Shown here: positions 1-6,228 of the stretch, piece after piece
Numbering within the stretch: position 1 is the stretch's first letter
Layout of the letters: every line of letters begins with the position of its first letter
NCBI RefSeq assembly: GCF_004138495.1
Contig: NZ_ML142850.1
Coordinates: forward strand, 529,172 to 537,484
Source of the DNA: Phytoactinopolyspora endophytica
GTDB lineage: Bacteria; Actinomycetota; Actinomycetes; Jiangellales; Jiangellaceae
Direction: 5' to 3'
DNA length: 8,313 nucleotides
Translations under genes and position numbers: made by a program
The notes under the pieces: model-generated
Database searches by the model: none
Seen by the model: the letters and a program-made list of their open reading frames with translations, nothing else
Told to the model about the DNA's origin: nothing

Positions 1-69
1 GAGCTCGGCCTCGGCGGTCCCCGCCGCCCTTTTCTCATGAAGCTCGCCCAAGACCCTTGCCTCTCACTA

Positions 70-83
70 GTTGCTATAGCAAC
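70..83. promoter_or_regulatory. Putative operator half 1: perfect 14-bp palindrome
   Basis: The sequence GTTGCTATAGCAAC is its own reverse complement and recurs exactly at 99-112, 29 bp downstream (start to start). Two identical perfect palindromes in a short leader just before an operon are typical of binding sites for a dimeric repressor. The TTGC-N4-GCAA arrangement would suit a MarR- or GntR-type winged-helix regulator, but that assignment is inference. I found no convincing -35/-10 pair at normal spacing. The TATA cores inside the palindromes could contribute to a -10 element, in which case binding would block polymerase. Confidence 0.72.
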
Positions 84-98
84 ATAGGACCATCGCTT

Positions 99-112
99 GT
101 TGCTATAGCAAC
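99..112. promoter_or_regulatory. Putative operator half 2: perfect 14-bp palindrome
   Basis: This is an exact second copy of GTTGCTATAGCAAC. Here the symmetry extends one base each side (98-113, TGTTGCTATAGCAACA). It ends 6 nt before the Shine-Dalgarno of the ATPase gene, so it lies over the promoter or in the 5' untranslated leader. A bound regulator here would most simply act as a repressor. As RNA it could fold only a 5-bp stem with a UAUA loop, which is weak, so a DNA operator is the better reading. Confidence 0.72.
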
Positions 113-118
113 AGTATC

Positions 119-124
119 GGGAGG
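119..124 (+). promoter_or_regulatory. Ribosome binding site of the NitT/TauT-type ATPase gene
   Basis: GGGAGG lies 6 nt before the GTG at 131. It is a strong Shine-Dalgarno match at ideal spacing, and it supports GTG 131 as the start although this is not an ATG. Confidence 0.75.
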
Positions 125-130
125 ATCATC

Positions 131-931
131 GTGGATCCAGCAGCACGTCCCCTCGTCTCATTACGCGGCGTGAGCAAGACCTACCAGGCAAAAAAGGGCA
201 CACCGGTCCAGGCGCTCACCGACATCACCTTGGACGTCGCTGAAGGCGAGGTGGTCACCCTCGTCGGCCCCTCCGGATGCGGAAAGAGCACGCTGCTCCG
301 GCTGCTCGGCGGTCTGCACATGCCGACGGAGGGGGAGATGCTGCTGGCGGGTCAGCGGCACACCGGCCCGAGCCACCGGATCGGCATCGTGTACCAGCAG
401 CCCTTGCTGTTGCCGTGGAAGAACGTGATCGAGAACGTGCTCGTCCCGATCCGGGTGCGCCGCGCCAAGCTGGCGCCTTACCGCGAGCGGGCCAAGGAGC
501 TTCTCACGGTGCTCGGCCTCGACAGCTTCGCCGCGAGCTATCCGCATCAGCTCTCCGGTGGCATGCAACAGCGTGTGGGAATCGCTCGGGCGCTCATCCA
601 GGACCCTGAGATCCTGTTGATGGACGAGCCGTTCGGCGCGCTCGACGCGATGACGCGCGACACGCTCACGGTCGAGCTCCTGCGCATCCACGAGGAGTTC
701 CGCACGACGATCGCCTTCGTCACCCACAGCATCGCCGAGTCGGTCTTGCTCGCCGACCGGGTCGTGGTGATGACGCCACGTCCCGGCCGCGTGGCTCAGG
801 TGTTGCCGGTGGGCCTGCCACGTCCGCGGACCCTGAAGGACGTGAACTCGGAACGCTTCGGACAGTATGCCGGCGAGGTGCGCGCCATCCTCGACGAGCA
901 CCTGGCCGATCACACCAAGGCGGTGGCGTGA
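131..931 (+). CDS. NitT/TauT-family ABC transporter ATP-binding protein (SsuB/TauB-like)
   Basis: This 266-residue protein is a complete single-domain ABC ATPase that would power import on the cytoplasmic face of the membrane. Visible motifs are Walker A GPSGCGKST (46-54), Q-loop at VYQQPLLLPW (88-97), signature LSGGMQQR (141-148), Walker B ILLMDEP (161-167), D-loop ALDAMTR (170-176) and the switch histidine in FVTHS (H199). The PLLLPWKNV segment, the LMDEPFGALDAMTR stretch and the MTPRPGR strand near the end are typical of the nitrate/sulfonate/taurine subfamily. The start is GTG, chosen from the GGGAGG site 6 nt upstream. It overlaps the permease gene by 1 or 4 nt, so the two are probably translationally coupled. 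The family imports nitrate, alkanesulfonates, taurine, thiamine precursors or aromatic acids. The enzyme downstream argues for an organic acid, but the ATPase itself does not reveal the substrate. Confidence 0.95.
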   Translation: MDPAARPLVSLRGVSKTYQAKKGTPVQALTDITLDVAEGEVVTLVGPSGCGKSTLLRLLGGLHMPTEGEMLLAGQRHTGPSHRIGIVYQQPLLLPWKNVIENVLVPIRVRRAKLAPYRERAKELLTVLGLDSFAASYPHQLSGGMQQRVGIARALIQDPEILLMDEPFGALDAMTRDTLTVELLRIHEEFRTTIAFVTHSIAESVLLADRVVVMTPRPGRVAQVLPVGLPRPRTLKDVNSERFGQYAGEVRAILDEHLADHTKAVA

Positions 932-1785
932 TGTCAGCCGTCCAGAAGCAGACCGTCCCCAGCGCGGAGGCCATGTCCCGCAGCGGCCGTGGCCTCGTCG
1001 CCGTCGGACAGCTGGTGAGCCGGGTGGGCCCCTTCCTCGGGCTGGTGGTGATTCTCCTCGCCGGCTGGGAGGCGATCGTCCGTCTCCTCGATGTGCCCCG
1101 CTACACCCTTCCGCCGCCCATGGAGGTTGTAACCGCCCTGGTCAACGGCGTCACGAGCGGAGTGCTCGTGACGCACACCTGGGTCACGCTGCAGGAGGTG
1201 CTGCTCGGCTTCGGCCTGGCCATCCTGTTCGCCACGGTCATCGCTGCCGTGGTCACCCGCTGGGAGCTCATCGAGCGCGCCTTCATGCCTCTCATCGTCG
1301 CCCTCCAAGCCGTACCGAAGGTCGCCCTCGCGCCGTTGCTGCTGACGTGGTTCGGGTTTGGGATGACCTCGAAGGTGGTGACGACCGCCCTCTTGGCGTT
1401 CTTCCCGCTCCTGATCAACCTCATAGCGGGCATCCAGTCGGCGGATCGCGACCGGATGGAGATGTTCCGGGGCCTGGGAGCAACGAAATGGCAGACGTTC
1501 CGGATGCTGCAGATGCCGGCGGCCCTGCCGTACTTCTTCGCCGGCCTCAAGATCGCGCTGACGTTCTCCATCATCGGCGCGATCGTCGCGGAGTTCGTCG
1601 GCGCTCAGGCCGGCCTCGGCTACATGATCCAGCTCTCATCGACGAACCTCAACGTCGCCACGACCTTCGCGGTCCTCGTCATTCTCTCCGCCATCGGAAT
1701 GACGCTGACCTCCCTCATCGGCTGGCTGGGCGCGAAGGTCGTCTTCTGGCAGGGCAAGGGTCTCGACGCCATCTCGGGGTCCTAG
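928..1785 (+). CDS. NitT/TauT-family ABC transporter permease (SsuC/TauC-like)
   Basis: An integral membrane protein of 285 residues from GTG 928, or 284 from ATG 931. Both starts overlap the ATPase stop (TGA 929-931), and AAGG at 917-920 suits either, so the start is ambiguous by one codon. Hydrophobic segments lie near 37-55, 91-110, 117-140, 148-168, 205-224 and 244-270, giving about six membrane spans as usual for this family. The cytoplasmic coupling loop (EAA-type) is seen around 178-201, with MFRGLGATKWQTF followed by MPAALP. The PPP motif at 62-64 after the first span is also common in SsuC/TauC-like proteins. It would form a homodimeric channel with the preceding ATPase. An 85-nt gap without an obvious hairpin separates it from the binding-protein gene, so one transcript is likely. 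Confidence 0.94.
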   Translation: MMSAVQKQTVPSAEAMSRSGRGLVAVGQLVSRVGPFLGLVVILLAGWEAIVRLLDVPRYTLPPPMEVVTALVNGVTSGVLVTHTWVTLQEVLLGFGLAILFATVIAAVVTRWELIERAFMPLIVALQAVPKVALAPLLLTWFGFGMTSKVVTTALLAFFPLLINLIAGIQSADRDRMEMFRGLGATKWQTFRMLQMPAALPYFFAGLKIALTFSIIGAIVAEFVGAQAGLGYMIQLSSTNLNVATTFAVLVILSAIGMTLTSLIGWLGAKVVFWQGKGLDAISGS

Positions 1786-1859
1786 GCGGCGATCAGAAGC
1801 CGGAGGCGAGCACAGCAGGGCCCGAAGGGTCGTACAGACGGCGATCGACATACCGAGCG

Positions 1860-1865
1860 AAGGAG
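1860..1865 (+). promoter_or_regulatory. Ribosome binding site of the NitT/TauT-type binding-protein gene
   Basis: AAGGAG lies 5 nt before the GTG at 1871. It fixes a GTG start and places the twin-arginine signal right at the N-terminus. Confidence 0.75.
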
Positions 1866-1870
1866 CTAAG

Positions 1871-2953
1871 GTGCGAGACCCCAACACAGTATCCAGGCGA
1901 CGCGTCCTGGCTGGTGCGGCCACATCCATGACCGTCGCCGTGATCGCGGGTGCGTGTGGCATCCCCGGCGAAGGCGGCGACGACGATCTACGCTCTATCA
2001 CGATCGTCGTGACCCAGGCCGCGTGGACATCGAGCTATGCGCCCTTGGCGGCAGCGGACGAGCTGGGGTACTTCGAGGACGAAGGGCTCACCGTCGAGTG
2101 GGTCAACTTCCCCGGGGGCGCCACCTCGGCCACACAGTTGCAGCAAGGCGCCGCCGACGTGGCGATCGCGGCGCCGGAGCCCGTGGTGATCGGGCACGAG
2201 AACGGAGAGTTCACGGCGCAGTACTACGCCATGCTCTTCCGCCGCACGCTTTTCGGCGTCGCAACCTTCGAAGGCGGCGCTGTGCAGACGGCAGCGGACT
2301 TGGAGGGCGCACGGGTCGGCGTGGTGAGCCTCGCCTCCAACGGCGTCTACGTGGCTAAGGCGGTCGCCGCCGAGGCCGGCGTCGACCCCGAGTCCTTGCA
2401 GTTCGTCGAGATCGGCGCCGGACCTCAGGCGATCGCGGCCCTGGGATCGGACGCGGTCGACGTGCTGTCGACCTACGACTCGCAATACCAGACGATGCTG
2501 AATGCCGGCGTGGAGGTGGAGGTGCTCGAATCGGACTTCGTCTCCGGTCTGAACGCGGGAGGACTCATGGCGCTGCCTGAACGGCTCCAAGACGAGCCCG
2601 AGCTCTTCGCGGCGATCGGCCGGGCCGTGTTCAAGGGCGTGGCATCCTGCGAGCAGGACCCCGAGGAGTGCGTACGGCTGCTGTGGGAGTTCGATCCGTC
2701 GACGAAGTCGGTGGAGGTCTCCGAGGAGGAGGCGATGGCGAACGACCTGAGCATCCTCCAGCGCCGTATGGAAGGCTCCTACTCCCTCGAACCGGATGAG
2801 AGCCAGTGGGGATCCCACCAGGACGGCACGTGGCAGGTCTTCGTCGACTACATGGTCGAGTCCGGGCAGATCCAAGGCGACGTCGATGTCGATGGCCTCT
2901 ACACCCACGATCTAGTTGACGAGATGAACGACTGGGACGAGTCCGATCTCTAG
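1871..2953 (+). CDS. NitT/TauT-family ABC transporter substrate-binding lipoprotein (SsuA/NMT1-like) with Tat signal
   Basis: A 360-residue periplasmic-type binding protein anchored outside the membrane. The N-terminus has a twin-arginine motif SRRRVLAG (8-15), a short hydrophobic stretch and a lipobox ending IAGAC, giving lipidated Cys29. A folded Tat-exported lipoprotein is therefore likely. The mature part starts with a beta strand (ITIVVTQ) and then shows the NMT1/SsuA pattern: AADELGYFEDEGL (61-73) followed by VEW, LQQGAADVAIAAPEPV (90-105), then DLEGARVGV (143-151) and the second lobe with GPQAIAALGSDAVDVLS (184-200). The acidic C-terminal half holds C260 and C267, a possible disulfide. 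Length fits the family. It follows the permease by 85 nt and is followed after 51 nt by the amidohydrolase gene. The ligand cannot be read from the sequence. Nitrate, sulfonate and pyrimidine are all possible by family, but an organic acid fits the neighbouring enzyme better. Confidence 0.92.
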   Translation: MRDPNTVSRRRVLAGAATSMTVAVIAGACGIPGEGGDDDLRSITIVVTQAAWTSSYAPLAAADELGYFEDEGLTVEWVNFPGGATSATQLQQGAADVAIAAPEPVVIGHENGEFTAQYYAMLFRRTLFGVATFEGGAVQTAADLEGARVGVVSLASNGVYVAKAVAAEAGVDPESLQFVEIGAGPQAIAALGSDAVDVLSTYDSQYQTMLNAGVEVEVLESDFVSGLNAGGLMALPERLQDEPELFAAIGRAVFKGVASCEQDPEECVRLLWEFDPSTKSVEVSEEEAMANDLSILQRRMEGSYSLEPDESQWGSHQDGTWQVFVDYMVESGQIQGDVDVDGLYTHDLVDEMNDWDESDL

Positions 2954-3004
2954 ACGAGCAACCGATCCCGAAGCCCCTGACGCGCGACGAAGAGAGATGA
3001 AGAG

Positions 3005-4054
3005 ATGACCGTGCTCGCGTTCTCGAGCGACTACAAGCGCATCGCCACTGAGGAAGCATGGGCCTCTCGGCAGATGCTGGAGATCTACCGGCGCGAGCTG
3101 GCGTCCGGCTCGATCACCGATCCTGGGTTCCGTAGCCTCTGGGGCTACTACCTCGGCTCGACCGAGCGCGCCTCGACGCTCGCCGCGCGCATCGTCGAGG
3201 CGGACGAGGGGCGGATCGCCGCCATGGACGAAGCCGGTGTCGACGTGATGATCCTCTCGACCACCACGCCCGGGACCCAGGTCCTCCGCAGAGAGGTCGC
3301 CGTGCCGTTGACCATCGAGATCAACGATGAGCTGCGGGATGTCGTCAACCAGCACCCTGACCGGTTCGAGGCGCTGACGGCCATCGCACCCCAGGACCCC
3401 ACAGCCGCCGCAGAGGAGATCCGGCGCGGACACGACGAGCTCGGGTTCAAGGGTGTGATCCTCAACTCCCACGTCCAGGGCCAGTACCTTGACGCGAAAA
3501 GGTACGACCCCATCTTCGAGGCGGCAGAGGCGCTCGACACACCTATCTACCTGCATCCCAACACGCCGATCCCGCGCATGGCGGAGCCCTTCATCGAGGC
3601 AGGCCTCGACGGCGCGGTCTACGGGTTCTCGGTGGAGACCGGCCTGCATCTGTTGCGGCTGATCACCGCGGGCGTCTTCGACCGCTACCCCACGTTGAAG
3701 ATCGTGGTCGGACATCTCGGTGAGGCGTTGCCGTTCTGGATGTGGCGCCTCGACTTCATGCATGGCGCCGCCGTGAGGTCACAGCGCTACGAGGCTCTGA
3801 AACCGCTGCGAAGCCCCGTGAGCGACTATCTGAGACAGAACATCTATTACACAACGAGCGGGATGGCCTGGCACCCTGCGATCGAGTTCGTTCGCGAGGT
3901 CGTGGGGATCGACCACCTCATGTTCTCGTGGGACTACCCATATCAATGGGCTCCCGAGGAGGTGGCCACCTACGACTCGCTGCCATGGCCACTGGAGCAC
4001 AAGAGGGCCTTCTTCCAGGGCAACGCGGAGCGGGTCTTCCACCTCGGTCCTTGA
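3005..4054 (+). CDS. Amidohydrolase-2 family metalloenzyme, probable (aromatic) acid decarboxylase
   Basis: A cytoplasmic protein of 349 residues with no signal peptide, of the ACMSD / gamma-resorcylate decarboxylase branch of the amidohydrolase superfamily (TIM barrel). Landmarks are IATEEAW (13-19; Glu16 as probable metal ligand), MILSTTTPGTQ (82-92), HPDRFEALTAIAPQDP (117-132), LGFKGVILNSH (146-156), YLHPNTP (182-188; His184), VVGHLGE (234-240; His237 and Glu240) and FSWDYPYQ (307-314; Asp310). These line up with the Glu, His, His and Asp that bind metal or act in gamma-resorcylate and 5-carboxyvanillate decarboxylases. The residue two after Glu16 is Ala, not the His of gamma-resorcylate decarboxylase or ACMSD. 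Nonoxidative decarboxylation of an aromatic or vinylogous acid is the likely reaction, but hydrolysis of a lactone or amide is possible in this superfamily. Start ATG 3005 has GAAGAGAG 8 nt upstream. It is last in the transporter cluster, which suggests that it acts on the imported compound. Confidence 0.88.
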   Translation: MTVLAFSSDYKRIATEEAWASRQMLEIYRRELASGSITDPGFRSLWGYYLGSTERASTLAARIVEADEGRIAAMDEAGVDVMILSTTTPGTQVLRREVAVPLTIEINDELRDVVNQHPDRFEALTAIAPQDPTAAAEEIRRGHDELGFKGVILNSHVQGQYLDAKRYDPIFEAAEALDTPIYLHPNTPIPRMAEPFIEAGLDGAVYGFSVETGLHLLRLITAGVFDRYPTLKIVVGHLGEALPFWMWRLDFMHGAAVRSQRYEALKPLRSPVSDYLRQNIYYTTSGMAWHPAIEFVREVVGIDHLMFSWDYPYQWAPEEVATYDSLPWPLEHKRAFFQGNAERVFHLGP

Positions 4055-4063
4055 CTCGCGCCA

Positions 4064-5170
4064 TCAGAACTCGAAGTCGTCGATGTTGTCGGCGTTGAAT
4101 CGGGTCGGCGGGCCGAGGGTGATCACGCCGTCCGGCCCGATCTCGTACTCGCCGAGGTCGCCGGCGGTGAACGTCTCACCTTCGGCGCCGGTGATGATTC
4201 CCGACGCCATCGCGGCGCCGGCGTACGCGGCCAGCTCGCCCAGCGCTCCCGGGTCCCACAGCGCGAACTCGGTGACGGTGTCGTCGTTGACGAACTCCCG
4301 CATCTGGTTCGGCGTGCCGAGCCCGGTCAGTGCGATCTCTCCCTGGTACTCCGAGCCCTGCAGGTATCGGGCCGCGGCCGCGATCCCGACCGTGGTGGGC
4401 GAGATGATCGCGTCCAGGTCAGGGTTGGACTGGAGCAGGCCCTGTGTCTCGGTGAACGATTTCTCGTCCTCGTCGTCGCCGTAGACGGTGGCGACCAGCT
4501 CGATGTCGGCGTAATCGGCGTTGTTCGCGAGTTCGTCCTCGATGACAGCGATCCACGCGTTCTGGTTGGTCGCGTTCGCCGTCGCGGACAGGATGCCGAT
4601 CTGGCCCTCACCACCGACCTGTTCGGCAGCCATCTCGATCAGCGCCCTGCCGACCTCGTCGCCGTCGACCTGGCTGACGAAGGCGTCGCGGCATTCGGCG
4701 TCGACATCGGAGTCGAACGTGACGACATACGTCCCGGCGGCGCGTGCCTGATCCAGCGACGAGCACAACGCGTTCGGGTCGTTGGCCGACAGCAGGACGG
4801 CGTCGGCGGCCTGCTGGCTGAGTGTGTTGATGTAGTCCACTTGCGACGACGCCGTGGCCTCCGAGGGCCCGGTGTACTCGTACTCGCCGCCGAGTTCGGT
4901 GACGACCGCCTCGGCGCCTTCACTGGACACCTCGAAGTACGGGTTGTTCACCGACTTGGGCAGCATGGCGATGGCCAGGCCTTCCTGGTATTCGCCCTCG
5001 GGGTCGGCTTCGGCGGCGGGTGCGTCGTCATCACCCTCGTCGCCGCTGGTGTCGTCATCGCCTTGGGTGGTGCCACCGCAGGCGCCGAGTGTGAGCGCGA
5101 CAGCCAGCCCGGCGGCCAGCGGAAGAATCCGCCGCCGCGACGTCCTGCGCACCGTGGTCATGTGCCTCAT
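4064..5170 (-). CDS. rhaS: RhaS-like sugar ABC transporter substrate-binding lipoprotein
   Basis: A 368-residue extracytoplasmic binding protein of the ribose/galactose-binding (Peripla_BP_4) class. The N-terminus is basic (RRTSRRR, 8-14), then hydrophobic, with lipobox LGAC (28-31) giving lipidated Cys31. An Asp/Glu-rich linker (38-61) spaces it from the membrane. The body shows motifs I associate with the rhamnose-binding RhaS group: MLPKSVNNPYF (69-79), LLSANDPNAL (126-135), VVTFDSDVD (149-157), ATNQNAW (200-206), ISPTTVGIAAAARYL (256-270), TGLGTPNQMREFV (282-294) and FALWDPGALGELA (302-314). C136 and C160 could form a disulfide. Family relatives bind rhamnose, and related LsrB proteins bind autoinducer-2, so the ligand is only probable. 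ATG 5170 overlaps the permease stop by 4 nt (ATGA), with AAAGGA 6 nt upstream. ATG 5161 is a less likely alternative. The gene is last in its operon. Confidence 0.9.
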   Translation of the reverse strand: MRHMTTVRRTSRRRILPLAAGLAVALTLGACGGTTQGDDDTSGDEGDDDAPAAEADPEGEYQEGLAIAMLPKSVNNPYFEVSSEGAEAVVTELGGEYEYTGPSEATASSQVDYINTLSQQAADAVLLSANDPNALCSSLDQARAAGTYVVTFDSDVDAECRDAFVSQVDGDEVGRALIEMAAEQVGGEGQIGILSATANATNQNAWIAVIEDELANNADYADIELVATVYGDDEDEKSFTETQGLLQSNPDLDAIISPTTVGIAAAARYLQGSEYQGEIALTGLGTPNQMREFVNDDTVTEFALWDPGALGELAAYAGAAMASGIITGAEGETFTAGDLGEYEIGPDGVITLGPPTRFNADNIDDFEF

Positions 5171-6228
5171 GATGGGTCCTTTCTCGCGTCGGAAAGAGAG
5201 ACGGGGTCGTGGGAGATGGGTACGCGGGCCCGCCGTCGGCGTGTCAGCGCAGCGCGTGCGGAGCTGACGATGTTCGGCGCCAGTACGGAGATGATGAGCA
5301 GGACACCGGTGACGATGGTCAGCTGGTCGGCGCTACGGCCACTCAGACGCAATGCGTTCTGGAGCGCGGTGAGCAGGACGACACCGCCGACGACGCCGGG
5401 CAGCGTGCCCTTGCCGCCGAAGATCGACACCCCGCCGAGCAGGACGGCCGCCACGACGGTCAGCTCCAGCCCGTTGGCGTTGTCGGCCCTGGCGCTGGAG
5501 AACCGCAGCGTCCAATACACCCCGACCAGGCCTGCGACGGCTCCGGAGAGCACATACAGCCAGAACTTGACCTTGCCGACCGGGATGCCGGCGAACGCCG
5601 CGGCCACCGGGTTGGCACCGATGGCGTACGTCGAGCGCCCCACCGAGGTGGCGTGGAGCACCGCGGTGAACAAGGCCACCAGCACAAGGATCGGGATGGT
5701 GACATTGGGGATCCACTCACCGCCGATGCCGCCGATCGCCCAGTTGGTGAACGGGCGCGGGAAGTCCGCCACGGCCGTGTCCCCGAGCAGGACGAACGCC
5801 AGGCCGCGGTAGAGCGCCAGCGTCCCGATGGTGACAGCCAACGAAGGCAACCCGAGGACCGTGACGAAGAACCCGTTGACCGCGCCGAGGACCGCACCGA
5901 TCAGCACCGTGACCCACAGGATGGTCTCCAGGGGCAGCCCAGCGTCCCACATCGCCCCCATGGAGGCACTGGTCAATCCGACCATGCTCGCGACCGACAG
6001 GTCGATCTCACCAGTGACGATGATCAGGGTCAGGGGCAGCGCCAGGACGAGGATCGGCGCCATCTCCAAGATCAGGAACCCGAAGTTACGCGTCGTCCCG
6101 AAGTGCTCGACGCCGACGGCCGCCACCACGATCACGATCGCGGCGACCACGATCACGGCAACGTCCCAGGTGGCGAAGCGCGACCAGGACCGCCGTTCAG
6201 CGGGCGCGGCAATGACGTCAGCCGACAT
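5167..6228 (-). CDS. Sugar ABC transporter permease 2 (RbsC/RhaQ-like, BPD_transp_2 family)
   Basis: A 353-residue integral membrane protein that would pair with the preceding permease to form a heterodimeric sugar channel. Long hydrophobic stretches cover most of 22-325, about eight to ten spans. Family marks are TGEIDLSVASMVGL (72-85), GLPSLAVTIGTLALYRGLAF (126-145), STYAIGANPVAAAFAGI (199-215) and the LLGGVSIFGGKGT segment (263-275), all expected for BPD_transp_2. I chose ATG 6228 over an upstream in-frame ATG at 6321. The extra 31 residues of the longer form are Arg/Ser/Pro/Trp-rich, unlike the family, and lie inside permease 1, while AAGGG sits 5 nt before 6228. From 6228 it overlaps permease 1 by 11 nt, and its stop overlaps the rhaS-like start by 4 nt. 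The C-terminal tail is basic (TRRRRAR, 329-335). Confidence 0.92.
   Translation of the reverse strand: MSADVIAAPAERRSWSRFATWDVAVIVVAAIVIVVAAVGVEHFGTTRNFGFLILEMAPILVLALPLTLIIVTGEIDLSVASMVGLTSASMGAMWDAGLPLETILWVTVLIGAVLGAVNGFFVTVLGLPSLAVTIGTLALYRGLAFVLLGDTAVADFPRPFTNWAIGGIGGEWIPNVTIPILVLVALFTAVLHATSVGRSTYAIGANPVAAAFAGIPVGKVKFWLYVLSGAVAGLVGVYWTLRFSSARADNANGLELTVVAAVLLGGVSIFGGKGTLPGVVGGVVLLTALQNALRLSGRSADQLTIVTGVLLIISVLAPNIVSSARAALTRRRRARVPISHDPVSLSDARKDPS

Noticed and set aside
161..913. Long minus-strand open frame opposite the ATPase gene, and a similar one at 1988-2908 opposite the binding protein
   Set aside because: Antisense frames stay open because of high GC. The products are rich in Arg/His/Asp/Gly with no domain, while the plus strand holds clear ABC transporter motifs.
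1786..1870. Gap between permease and binding-protein genes searched for a terminator or second promoter
   Set aside because: Only short GC palindromes (CCTAGG, GGGCCC) are present. There is no hairpin with a T-run and no convincing -35/-10 pair.
867..1931. Plus-strand 354-codon frame overlapping the permease
   Set aside because: The translation is Arg/Pro/Gly-rich low-complexity material, and the overlapping frame encodes a clear six-span permease with its coupling loop.
2912..3763. Minus-strand 283-codon frame opposite the amidohydrolase gene
   Set aside because: It is a shadow of the amidohydrolase, whose metal-site motifs are intact on the plus strand.
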